Of a stretch of DNA of 44,815 nt, positions 36,253-43,760 are shown in pieces. The position numbers and the translations under genes are program-made. The DNA is from Candidatus Zhuqueibacterota bacterium (GTDB taxonomy: Bacteria > Zhuqueibacterota > Zhuqueibacteria > Oceanimicrobiales > Oceanimicrobiaceae): the NCBI GenBank assembly GCA_029262055.1, contig JAJDAD010000098.1, forward strand, positions 1 to 44,815, read 5' to 3'. The notes beneath the pieces were generated by a model that was not told the DNA's origin, searched no databases, and was given only the letters and a program-made list of their open reading frames with translations. Position 1 is the first letter of the stretch. Every line of letters begins with the position of its first letter.

Positions 36253-36265
36253 TTATGCACAGTGC

Positions 36266-36282
36266 CACTATGCATAATAGTG
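36266..36282. promoter_or_regulatory. Palindrome upstream of katG
   Basis: CACTAT and ATAGTG flank a 5-base GCATA spacer, 41 bases before the katG start. The place fits an operator of a peroxide regulator, but it does not match the PerR consensus and could be chance. Confidence 0.3.
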
Positions 36283-36445
36283 TTTCACTGCCCATAAAGC
36301 TACCGCTTTTTTCACCGGATGCCATTCAATCAGCATTCGTGAAATAAACTGATTCTAGTATTTTGCAAATTCCCCAATTCGTGTACGAGAATGGCAGTTC
36401 GAGTGCAAAAATACGTTAGGCCACGCTGCCACCTGCAGACGGGAT

Positions 36446-36655
36446 TTGAATGACAGGGGGGGCATTGCACAGGCAGAAGAAGTCTTTAAAAAAGCACTTG
36501 AGAAACTCGAGCAAGCTAGTCGAGGTGATGCTTACAATTTGTACAGAATGGCGATGGTCTCTGAAGCTACGGGAGATCAAGATAAGGCGGTAGAATTCTA
36601 TACCAGGGCCTCGGGGTTTAGCACAGCGCCGTATGCCCCCGTTGCCTTTGATTAA
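36446..36655 (+). pseudogene. Probable fragment of a TPR protein
   Basis: A plus-strand frame of 69 codons reads AQAEEVFKKALEKLEQASRG and YRMAMVSEATGDQDKAVEFYTRA, which fits two tetratricopeptide repeats (the second has the canonical A-x-G-x-x-x-KA pattern). It opens with a TTG without a ribosome-binding site and starts in the middle of a repeat. No continuing frame lies upstream. I read it as the tail of a decayed gene, but a small genuine TPR protein cannot be excluded. Confidence 0.5.
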
Positions 36656-36746
36656 GCGTTAGTGCGGACAAGGGCCAAGGGAAGGGTCCGGGAGTTGACT
36701 GGCACAAATTAGCCTGAGCTGAAAGACAGTCGCTACTCTGCCTAAT

Positions 36747-39092
36747 TCACTTAAGCAAGATAAGTCGAATGGTCTCGTGATATCCGCCAGCAACTATTTG
36801 TGCGAAATAAATTCCACTAGAAATAGCTCGCCCGGTTTCCTTCCTCCCATCCCAAATCACACGATAAATACCTGGAGTTTGCTGTTCATCCATCAAAGTT
36901 CTTATTTCTTGCCCATAAAGATTATATATTTTCAAAACGACACGACTTGCTTTGGGAATGGAATATTCAATTTGTGTTGACGGATTAAATGGATTTGGGT
37001 AGTTTTGTGACAAACTGAACTCCTCAATTGAACCACCAGAGTTCATATCCTCAACAGAAGTAATCTGCTCAAAAGGCAAGGCCCCCATATCTGTTCTGGT
37101 TCCATCTGAGTCAAGTTCTGAGTTGGGATGGCCTGCATCTATGCACGGAGAATTTTCTTGGAGATGGTAATCACCGTCTGAAGCATCAACATACATAGGA
37201 GCTTCAGAAATATCACCTTCCATTGAAAGTATGCTGCCGTTTCCGGTATCGCAGTAATTACCACCTAAATTATTCCATAAATCGTTATACCTACTTGTTG
37301 GAAATCCATTTGATGTTGCACGGATCCCGGAGCCACCACAGTTTCCCGCAACTCTAAAGGTATTTGTAATAATGTTGTTGGTTATCATAGGATTTGAATT
37401 ACCACAATTTATTCCAGCATCTCCGTTGTTGTCTATGGTATTATGGTCAATTGTTGCTATCATATTCTGATCGTTAGCATTTCTGTTATCAACTCCATAC
37501 CTGGAGTTATCGTAAATTATGTTGCGTCTTATTATTGATGACGCGAAATCGGTAATGATTCCATCAATGTTATCATGAATAGTATTGCCTTCAATCAGTG
37601 GCGTACCGGATGCGACGTGAATGCCCTCATGAACAATATCACTAATCACATTATCTTTAATGGTTGGAGAGCCGATGTCTACGCTAATTCCCGAACGGTC
37701 ACATTTTGCAATTAGAGAATTAGATATTCTTGCGGAGGTATTTTCAAATGAAATTCCAACACGCGCAAATCTAATTTTGCAATACTTAAACTCACTCTCA
37801 TTCGATCCACTATCTTTCATTAAGATTCTATCCCAATCTAAAGGATTAGGATTCGACCTATTTGATGTAAAGAAAATAGAATCTGTGACGGTTCCTACCG
37901 CAGTTATTTTACCAAAGACATTTAATGAAGAAGAGCTATCAAACCTGACCTCTACCCCTGGAGCAATAATTAGAGATATGCCGTCTTGGACATTTATAGA
38001 ACCGACAATAATATAAGGACTACCTGAAATATCCCATACCGTATTTTGGCTAATATCATTGGTAATAAGCGTACCTTGCTGAAATGGAATGGCACCCATG
38101 TCAGGTCTAGTTCCGTCTGGATCAAGCGGACTATTGGGGTCGCCTGCGTCGATACAAGGGGAATCTGGTTGGAGGCTGTAATCTCGATTAGCTTGATCTA
38201 TAAATTCAGGGTCAGCAGAAATATCACCAACCCCAGGAGAAACTCCAAAATAATTTGTACCATTATTCCAAATGTCATTGTAAGAAAGTGCTGGTGTAGC
38301 CCCGTTCACAGCTCTGATCCCGATTTCATTTTGATTGGTAATAATATTATTGGAAATTGTAGGCGATTGATTGTCGCAATTAATGGCTGTTCCATTTTCA
38401 TCTAAGGTATTATTCAGAATAGTAGACCCCGTGCTTGAATTGATTCCATATCTTGTATTTCCATAGATAATATTGTGGTCGATTGTTGGTGTGCCATTAG
38501 TCAACACATTAATGCCATCTTGCTCATTATCGTGCAAAATGTTGTTACTGATTATTGGTGTACCGACTCCAACAAAGACTGATGCGCCTTTAGTAGAATG
38601 AATATTGTTCTTTTCTACTATAGCGGAACCCCCATCTATTTGAACGGCAGAAAAGGTAGTATTACTCATTTCACAATTCTGAATTGTGGGTGATGCCTCC
38701 CTTATCCACACTGCAAATGTTGCATAAGAAAAATTAGCGTATTCAATCAAAGAAGTAGCTCCACTTGAGGTGTCGATTCTAACGGATCCCCAATCCCCAA
38801 TATTTGGAGTGGATTTGTTTGAGGTAAAGATAATCGGATTAGAGTCTTCGCCCTGGGCCATGATGGTACCCTTTACAATCAAACTAGTGGATGAATCAAA
38901 TTTAACTGTAGCACCCGGTTCAACTGTCAAAGATATGCCCTCATTTACAAAAATCGTGTTTAAGATAACATAGGGACTACCAGACAAATCCCATACAGTG
39001 TTTTCGCTAATATCATTTGTGATACTTGTTTGAGCTATTGCCTCCGTTGATAGGGTGATACAAGACAAGGCAAGGAAGAAAATCCTTTTCAT
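36747..39092 (-). CDS. Two-module beta-helix protein with type IX secretion sorting domain
   Basis: The 781-aa protein is secreted: signal peptide (1-20), then right-handed parallel beta-helix repeats (ISNNI-x-x-N and IDHNIIYGNTRYGI patterns, often seen in glycan-active proteins). Two similar modules of about 340 residues start at ITNDISENTVWDLSGSPY and ITNDISQNTVWDISGSPY and each ends with SPCIDAG-x-PNS and RxDMGA(I/L)PF. The C-terminus (about 700-781) is a Por/T9SS sorting domain: FSLSQNYPNPFNPSTQIEYS, VVLKIYNLYGQEIRTL, SGIYFAQIVAGG. No catalytic residues can be assigned. The gene is AT-rich. Confidence 0.93.
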   Translation of the reverse strand: MKRIFFLALSCITLSTEAIAQTSITNDISENTVWDLSGSPYVILNTIFVNEGISLTVEPGATVKFDSSTSLIVKGTIMAQGEDSNPIIFTSNKSTPNIGDWGSVRIDTSSGATSLIEYANFSYATFAVWIREASPTIQNCEMSNTTFSAVQIDGGSAIVEKNNIHSTKGASVFVGVGTPIISNNILHDNEQDGINVLTNGTPTIDHNIIYGNTRYGINSSTGSTILNNTLDENGTAINCDNQSPTISNNIITNQNEIGIRAVNGATPALSYNDIWNNGTNYFGVSPGVGDISADPEFIDQANRDYSLQPDSPCIDAGDPNSPLDPDGTRPDMGAIPFQQGTLITNDISQNTVWDISGSPYIIVGSINVQDGISLIIAPGVEVRFDSSSSLNVFGKITAVGTVTDSIFFTSNRSNPNPLDWDRILMKDSGSNESEFKYCKIRFARVGISFENTSARISNSLIAKCDRSGISVDIGSPTIKDNVISDIVHEGIHVASGTPLIEGNTIHDNIDGIITDFASSIIRRNIIYDNSRYGVDNRNANDQNMIATIDHNTIDNNGDAGINCGNSNPMITNNIITNTFRVAGNCGGSGIRATSNGFPTSRYNDLWNNLGGNYCDTGNGSILSMEGDISEAPMYVDASDGDYHLQENSPCIDAGHPNSELDSDGTRTDMGALPFEQITSVEDMNSGGSIEEFSLSQNYPNPFNPSTQIEYSIPKASRVVLKIYNLYGQEIRTLMDEQQTPGIYRVIWDGRKETGRAISSGIYFAQIVAGGYHETIRLILLK

Positions 39093-39314
39093 GATAATAC
39101 CCTTTATTGTTTGTTGTTTTGTAAACTCTTACAGTGAAAACACGTAACGCTCCGCTTCACGCGCGGCGGGATTTCAACGCCTTGAGAGTACTCCGGCAAA
39201 AAGAGCTCTGGAGATGCAAACAACTAACCCAGATCGCCAGCGACCCGCCGTCGCCGGGTGCCCCTGACCGCCCGTTATTTGCAGCCGTGTGCCGCGTGCC
39301 TTTAGGCCGTGGCA
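39093..39314. other. Short intergenic stretch without supported gene
   Basis: These 222 bases lie between the beta-helix gene and the end of the transposase remnant. I see no gene or hairpin here. A promoter for the beta-helix gene should be within the first 60 bases, but no clear hexamer pair stands out. Confidence 0.4.
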
Positions 39315-39757
39315 TCATTGCATCTGAATCGGGATGTCTGCTCGATCTGGAATGACACCCTGATTGCACAACCTGGCATAGGCAAATGACCATTGCCACT
39401 CTTCAGGTGCAGCTACCCGCCCTGCCCGTACAGGGTTGGCTTCAATATAGTCTATTGAAGAATGAATTGCTTTTGCATTCCATAAGTTTCTGTCGAAGCC
39501 GCCACCGGCTTGCCAGAATCGAAACCTCTTTTTGTCTCCGGTACCAATGCAATCACTCCGATAGATATGTGGGGCAGTTGCTATCAGATGCTCACCGTAC
39601 CGTTTTGCGGCACAGCCTTTAATGGATTGCAGCATTTGTCACTTTTTGTAGGATGCCTCATAAGGAAATAGAAGTAGATGAACGTGATTCGGCATAAGCA
39701 CATAGGCCCAAAGCTTGGGCTTGAATGAGTTCCTTGCCCTCTTTAATTCTTCACGCT
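39315..39757 (-). pseudogene. Interrupted REP-associated Y1-type transposase
   Basis: The upper part reads REELKRARNSFKPKL and WAYVLMPNHVHLLLFPYEAS, which carries the HVH metal motif of REP-associated tyrosine transposases. An in-frame TGA (39639-39641) follows before QMLQSIKGCAAKRYGEHL, and the lower frame continues with FWQAGGGFDRNLWNAKAIHSSIDYIEANPVRAG, with the catalytic Tyr in DYIEANP. The N-terminal part is also missing; the frame hits a TAA inside the REP-like hairpin. The nonsense codon might be a sequencing error, but the missing 5' end makes it a pseudogene. Confidence 0.85.
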
Positions 39758-39807
39758 CGCAGGGGATTTACCCCCCCGCATGCCTTTTTACCATGAAATC
39801 CCCTGCG
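39758..39807. repeat. REP-like hairpin 2, beside the intact transposase
   Basis: Arms CGCAGGGGATTT (39758-39769) and AAATCCCCTGCG (39796-39807) pair perfectly over 12 bp around a 26-base loop. It lies 35 bases from the stop of the intact Y1 transposase and directly abuts the 5' end of the interrupted one. Confidence 0.85.
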
Positions 39808-39841
39808 GAACCAATGAACAAGGAATTTCATTCCAATCCAA

Positions 39842-40387
39842 CTAAAGCATTTGCAACAACTCAACCTTCAGGACTGAATCATCGCCCAAAATATAATTCC
39901 TGGCGCTACTGTAAAGCCAATGTTCTGGCTTGTCCACAAATTCCTTCAGCACAGGATTGTTGTGCATATACTCCAACTTCTGCCGACAGACTTTATCTGT
40001 GTAAGTGATTTGTGGATGATATTCATTTTGCCAAATCTTGAAGTTTCGTTTTCCCTTCTCTCGTTCAGCCGCCTTTTTAAATACATGAAGAAACAATTTC
40101 TGGCTATCGTTGTCAAGTTTGCTGGAGATTTCCTTTGAGGTGAATTTCTTCATGTCCCGCATCACATCCTGGAATCTCACGCCTTCTTCAGTTTGGCCCA
40201 TTAGATGAAAATGAGTGAGCATGATAACATATCCGAAAATATAAAGGCCCTTGTTCTCCTGGCAGTACTCTAAACTCTCAATGATAATTTCAAAATAGTT
40301 GCTTTCCTTAAAGACTGGCAGCCACTCAACAATCGTATGAGTGGTAAAATAAATGCCATCTTCATCAACAATTTTATACCCAGCCAT
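39842..40387 (-). CDS. REP-associated Y1 transposase, intact
   Basis: The 181-aa protein belongs to the single-strand DNA transposases with an HUH motif. Here this reads IMLTHFHLMG (His59 and His61), and the nucleophile is Tyr140 in KLEYMHNNPV. The family motif FKIWQNEYHPQ lies between them, and the C-terminus ends SARNYILGDDSVL. These enzymes cut and move short hairpin (REP) sequences. Two REP-like hairpins flank the gene, at 39758 and 40470, which is the classical REP-RAYT-REP layout. It is unlike the interrupted copy next to it, so the two are not a recent duplication. Confidence 0.92.
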   Translation of the reverse strand: MAGYKIVDEDGIYFTTHTIVEWLPVFKESNYFEIIIESLEYCQENKGLYIFGYVIMLTHFHLMGQTEEGVRFQDVMRDMKKFTSKEISSKLDNDSQKLFLHVFKKAAEREKGKRNFKIWQNEYHPQITYTDKVCRQKLEYMHNNPVLKEFVDKPEHWLYSSARNYILGDDSVLKVELLQML

Positions 40388-40469
40388 TGAATGTCTTTTT
40401 ATGTATCAAAGTGAATGATTATTGTGTTACCGTCTTGCTTTAGGGATGCAATCCCGAATTCAACTATTC

Positions 40470-40517
40470 CGCAGGGGATTCTCTGACGGCCGAACACGGG
40501 GGCTTAAATCCCCTGAG
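40470..40517. repeat. REP-like hairpin 3, on the other side of the transposase
   Basis: Arms CAGGGGATT (40472-40480) and AATCCCCTG (40507-40515) pair perfectly. The loop is 26 bases. It matches hairpin 2 in its arms and hairpin 1 in the AAAACGTCA motif that follows. A smaller palindrome, GGGAT-GCA-ATCCC, lies at 40443-40455. Confidence 0.8.
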
Positions 40518-40621
40518 AGCGTGGCAAAACGTCATTTCAGCTCAGAGCTTAGACCAGCTACCTACTTTTAACTTTGCACGGCGCACCCGCCGTCAAGAGC
40601 AGCCGCTTGTTATGCCAACGG

Positions 40622-41110
40622 TCATTTGATGAATGTTGAAAAAATTGCGATTCCAAGAAGTAGTGTCCCAATAAAAGCAAAACAAGAAATGGCTAATGAA
40701 CTCTTGCCTGATTTAAAATTGATGAGGCTCTTGATTATGCCAATGAAACTTGCGACCAAAAGGAAAATCGAACCAACGAAGGCCATCATTAGTGGATTAG
40801 TCAGGTTTTGATAAAAATATACTATTGGAAATATGTTCGTCAACGTGAAAAACAGAGTGATTATTGAGATTAAAATACCAATTCTCACCAATTTTGTTGA
40901 AGCCCTACTTTGGTTGTAAAAGAAACCGGATAATCTTTTGAGACCGTGCTTTATGTTTTCCAAATCCAAATAGATATCACGGCTAGTCACACGTGGTGGT
41001 AATTCTCTATTCGAATTGAGGAGTTCGTCATAAACGTCAGTCAGAATCTGATCATCTGATTTATTCTTGTCTTTTTTGAGTTCGTCTTCGGCTAATCGTC
41101 TATCTTCCAT
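40622..41110 (-). CDS. Three-helix membrane protein, 162 aa
   Basis: A charged N-terminal cytoplasmic part (about 1-65, EDELKKDKNKSDDQILTD and an amphipathic helix) precedes three hydrophobic helices (about 75-95 IGILISIITLFFTLTNIFP, 105-127 MMAFVGSIFLLVASFIGIIKSL, 138-158 AISCFAFIGTLLLGIAIFS). No family is recognised. It follows the 122-aa gene by 21 bp, so the two form an operon that lies between cassette-like motifs. Confidence 0.7.
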   Translation of the reverse strand: MEDRRLAEDELKKDKNKSDDQILTDVYDELLNSNRELPPRVTSRDIYLDLENIKHGLKRLSGFFYNQSRASTKLVRIGILISIITLFFTLTNIFPIVYFYQNLTNPLMMAFVGSIFLLVASFIGIIKSLINFKSGKSSLAISCFAFIGTLLLGIAIFSTFIK

Positions 41111-41131
41111 CGTTAATTTTCCTTCTCCTTA

Positions 41132-41500
41132 TTAATCTTCCGGTGAGCGTTTGATTGAATCTCGAATGAAGGTCAACATATAGCCCACAATTAGCCCAAG
41201 TAGAAAACCAAATGTCGAACCATCTAATTTGCCAACGTATGTTAGGATTCCTGCAGCTATTACAATGATTGATACTACGAACACCGCAACCTTTGCCATA
41301 TGCACTCTAAAACGAACATCTGTTTCACTTGCCTTAAGTGAGCGCTCTGCTATCGTAGTTATTATTTTTAGCACAGGTTCAACGCGATCAGCAATTGTAT
41401 TTATAATGTCAGATAGGCTCTCTGTGGGCTTATCCGCAACCGGCTGTAAATCAGTATTATCTTGGACTTCTGGGGGATTTTCCTTCTTTGGTTCAGCCAT
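41132..41500 (-). CDS. Two-helix membrane protein, 122 aa
   Basis: The acidic N-terminus (about 1-40) is followed by an amphipathic helix (about 42-72) and two membrane helices (about 73-90 VAVFVVSIIVIAAGILTY, 95-112 GSTFGFLLGLIVGYMLTF), then a basic end RDSIKRSPED. It has no signal peptide or family I recognise. It and the 162-aa protein may form a small membrane complex. The motif AACGTTATGCC lies 26 bases before its start. Confidence 0.7.
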   Translation of the reverse strand: MAEPKKENPPEVQDNTDLQPVADKPTESLSDIINTIADRVEPVLKIITTIAERSLKASETDVRFRVHMAKVAVFVVSIIVIAAGILTYVGKLDGSTFGFLLGLIVGYMLTFIRDSIKRSPED

Positions 41501-42037
41501 GTCATTTTTCCATCATGGTTTAATTCAGGCATAACGTTAAGGATTTTATGCGGAGTTGAGCCGAGTTGTACCATCTGATTTGAAGCGGAGCACGAAAAGT
41601 GACCTTCCAGCCAACTCATGAAGCGTGCTCGCTCAATTACGCATAATAGCATTCATATAGTTTTCTCGATATCTACGCATGAACAGAATCCTCTCATCAC
41701 CGAGCCAAGCTATTAGTAAGAGCCCTAACTGAATAACACGCCCGGCAAGGTAGATCCGAAGATCTGACTAGCACGCAGAAAAGGAATCCACTTAAACAAA
41801 ATGATGAGACGGCCCTTGAACCTGACGCTAAGCAACGGTCTCTTGAAATGTCGTCGGGCGGAACAGCCCGGCCAAAGAATAAATGAAGGAGAGCTTCCAT
41901 TTGCAGGTCCCTCTTTCGTCAACACAACGCCGATTAGGAATAAGAAGTGATTAAAAGATAAAAGACTCCGGTATGGGAAGCAATGAAAATATCATTGCAG
42001 GTAGCAGATGGACGTACTCTTAAGCAAGAACCGGGTT
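41501..42037. other. Intergenic stretch with long imperfect inverted repeat
   Basis: These 537 bases hold no supported gene. At the left, TTATGCG-GAG-TTGAGC (41546-41561) is mirrored by GCTCAA-TTA-CGCATAA (41631-41646), and inside it GAGCACG (41588-41594) pairs with CGTGCTC (41624-41630). The 101-base structure has two box pairs separated by a 3-base unpaired spacer, as in integron attC sites, although the core GTT/AAC is not exactly conserved. Further right I see nothing I can name; short open frames near 41697-41925 have implausible composition. Confidence 0.5.
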
Positions 42038-43702
42038 TCAGAAGGTCATCCCGGCTTCCACAAACAACCGGCCCGCCTTTTGGTTCTCACCAAAGAAACG
42101 GCGGTAGCCAAGCCGGCTGAACCAGCGCCGGTTAAGCCGGAAAGTCCCGTCGCCTTCGACCCAGTTGTTGCGCGTCTCGCGGTTGCCGGTTTGATAGATG
42201 TAGCTGCCCCCAGCCAGACTCAGGCTAAGTCCGCGCAGCGGGCTAAATCGCAGGCTCACGCTTGGCCGGTAAGCCTGGGTAAACATCGTGTTGAAATAGG
42301 ACAAGCGGGCATTGAGCGTCGCCGTGCTGTTCAGGATGCGCTGCACACTCAACCCGGTTGCAAACGAGGTCGTATTTTTGACATCTCCTCCCCGGAAACG
42401 AATGCCAAACGTACCGGACCACCGAATACGACCTGGAAAACGCAAAACAACTCCGGTCCGTACGCCTTTGCGCGTGGCTTCGTCAAACAGGCTGTCCGGG
42501 ATTGAGCGCGTCTCAAAGATCCGCACGTTTTTCCGCGCATCGTAAGACAGATTGAGCGAAATAGCTTTCACCGGCTGGAAATTTGTGCTCAGAAAAAAAT
42601 TGCTGAGCTGGGTGCTGCTCCGGCCCGCGTCACTTTTCCAACCGCGATTCAGGTCAACTTCGATGGTTTGATAGGCGGAAAAGATTGAGCCGTGCGAAAA
42701 GGTGTTCTGCAGATAGACAAACTCCCTGCTGACCTCGCCTTTGTTGTATCTACCGGAGAAAGCTGCCGTGCTAGCAAAGCGGCGTTTGCCGTACTCGCCC
42801 TTTTCGTAACTCAAGAACAGGCCTAACTTTTGCTCCGCTGTCTGCAAACCGGACGTGCGCAGGCTCGGTTGCGTGCCGCCAGCTACCCCAAGCCGCCAGG
42901 CAGGCGCGACTTTGTAGGAAAAAAGCGCGCCGTCGATGTACCCCAAACCACGAATACGATTTGAGGCCACACGGCCGATCCCGAATTCAACATTGCTGTT
43001 CTTCGCGCTGGAAACGACGCCGAATTCATAAACATTGTGCCGCCACTCGTCAGCGGAAATCACGCTGCTGACATTGTCCCGGCTGAATGAGCGCGAACGC
43101 CAGCGCACTTTCAGAGTGACGGGTAGACCCATGAACTGCTGGACTTTGAGCCTGCTGCGAACTCCCATTTGGTAGAAATCGCGATTGCCTGAAGTGCCGT
43201 CTGTTTGCGAGAGCGCCTGCAGGCTGACACTGCCTCTGACGCGGTTATTGGCGCTGCGAGTCTGTCGACGCTTCCTCGGTTTCCGGGGCTGTACTTTCGA
43301 TTTGGTGAGTAACGATTTCTTTTTGGTCTGTTGCCCAGGCCCGATTTGTCCACCCGCCACCTCTTCCTTCCGAAAAAATCCTTCAACGCGGTCGCCGGTT
43401 TTTATCGGCTCTACCTGTGAAACAGCGGTACACGAGGCCGAGAGACGGGCGACACTGGTAACGACCAGCGTTGCGATGCCCCGGCCCCTGCGTACGACCC
43501 GCAAGCTGTCACCGCGCTGAACGCCGCGTTCCGTACCAAGATTAATATAGAAGGCATTGCTGGAGACGTACTTCACTTCTCCGACCTGTCGTTTGCCGGT
43601 TTGGCCGAAGGCTGACACCTGGAAGGTCAGCAAGGACAGGAGACCCGCCAGAAAAACAACCGGGGCCCTCTTAGCTCGTTTCCATTCCTCTGGATTCCCC
43701 AT
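42038..43702 (-). CDS. Outer-membrane beta-barrel with basic linker, 554 aa
   Basis: The start chosen is the ATG at 43702, because the protein then opens with a signal peptide (about 10-33, APVVFLAGLLSLLTFQVSAFGQ); the frame is open further upstream only because it overlaps the cytochrome gene. Residues about 37-120 form a small beta domain (VGEVKYVSSNAFYINLGTER), about 125-150 is a basic linker rich in Lys and Arg, and the rest alternates polar and aromatic residues in barrel-like strands, ending in GRLFVEAGMTF with a terminal Phe as in outer-membrane proteins. It follows the multihaem cytochrome by about 60 bp, so the two are likely co-transcribed. A porin-like conduit is inferred. Confidence 0.75.
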   Translation of the reverse strand: MGNPEEWKRAKRAPVVFLAGLLSLLTFQVSAFGQTGKRQVGEVKYVSSNAFYINLGTERGVQRGDSLRVVRRGRGIATLVVTSVARLSASCTAVSQVEPIKTGDRVEGFFRKEEVAGGQIGPGQQTKKKSLLTKSKVQPRKPRKRRQTRSANNRVRGSVSLQALSQTDGTSGNRDFYQMGVRSRLKVQQFMGLPVTLKVRWRSRSFSRDNVSSVISADEWRHNVYEFGVVSSAKNSNVEFGIGRVASNRIRGLGYIDGALFSYKVAPAWRLGVAGGTQPSLRTSGLQTAEQKLGLFLSYEKGEYGKRRFASTAAFSGRYNKGEVSREFVYLQNTFSHGSIFSAYQTIEVDLNRGWKSDAGRSSTQLSNFFLSTNFQPVKAISLNLSYDARKNVRIFETRSIPDSLFDEATRKGVRTGVVLRFPGRIRWSGTFGIRFRGGDVKNTTSFATGLSVQRILNSTATLNARLSYFNTMFTQAYRPSVSLRFSPLRGLSLSLAGGSYIYQTGNRETRNNWVEGDGTFRLNRRWFSRLGYRRFFGENQKAGRLFVEAGMTF

Positions 43703-43760
43703 GAAAACATTCGGGAATGACAGGGACTTAAGATGTTTCTGCGGCTTTTTGCAACAAAAG

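Noticed and set aside
41697-41925. Two overlapping short minus-strand frames
   Set aside because: Cys/Ser/Arg-rich composition, no ribosome-binding site, overlapping each other in different frames.
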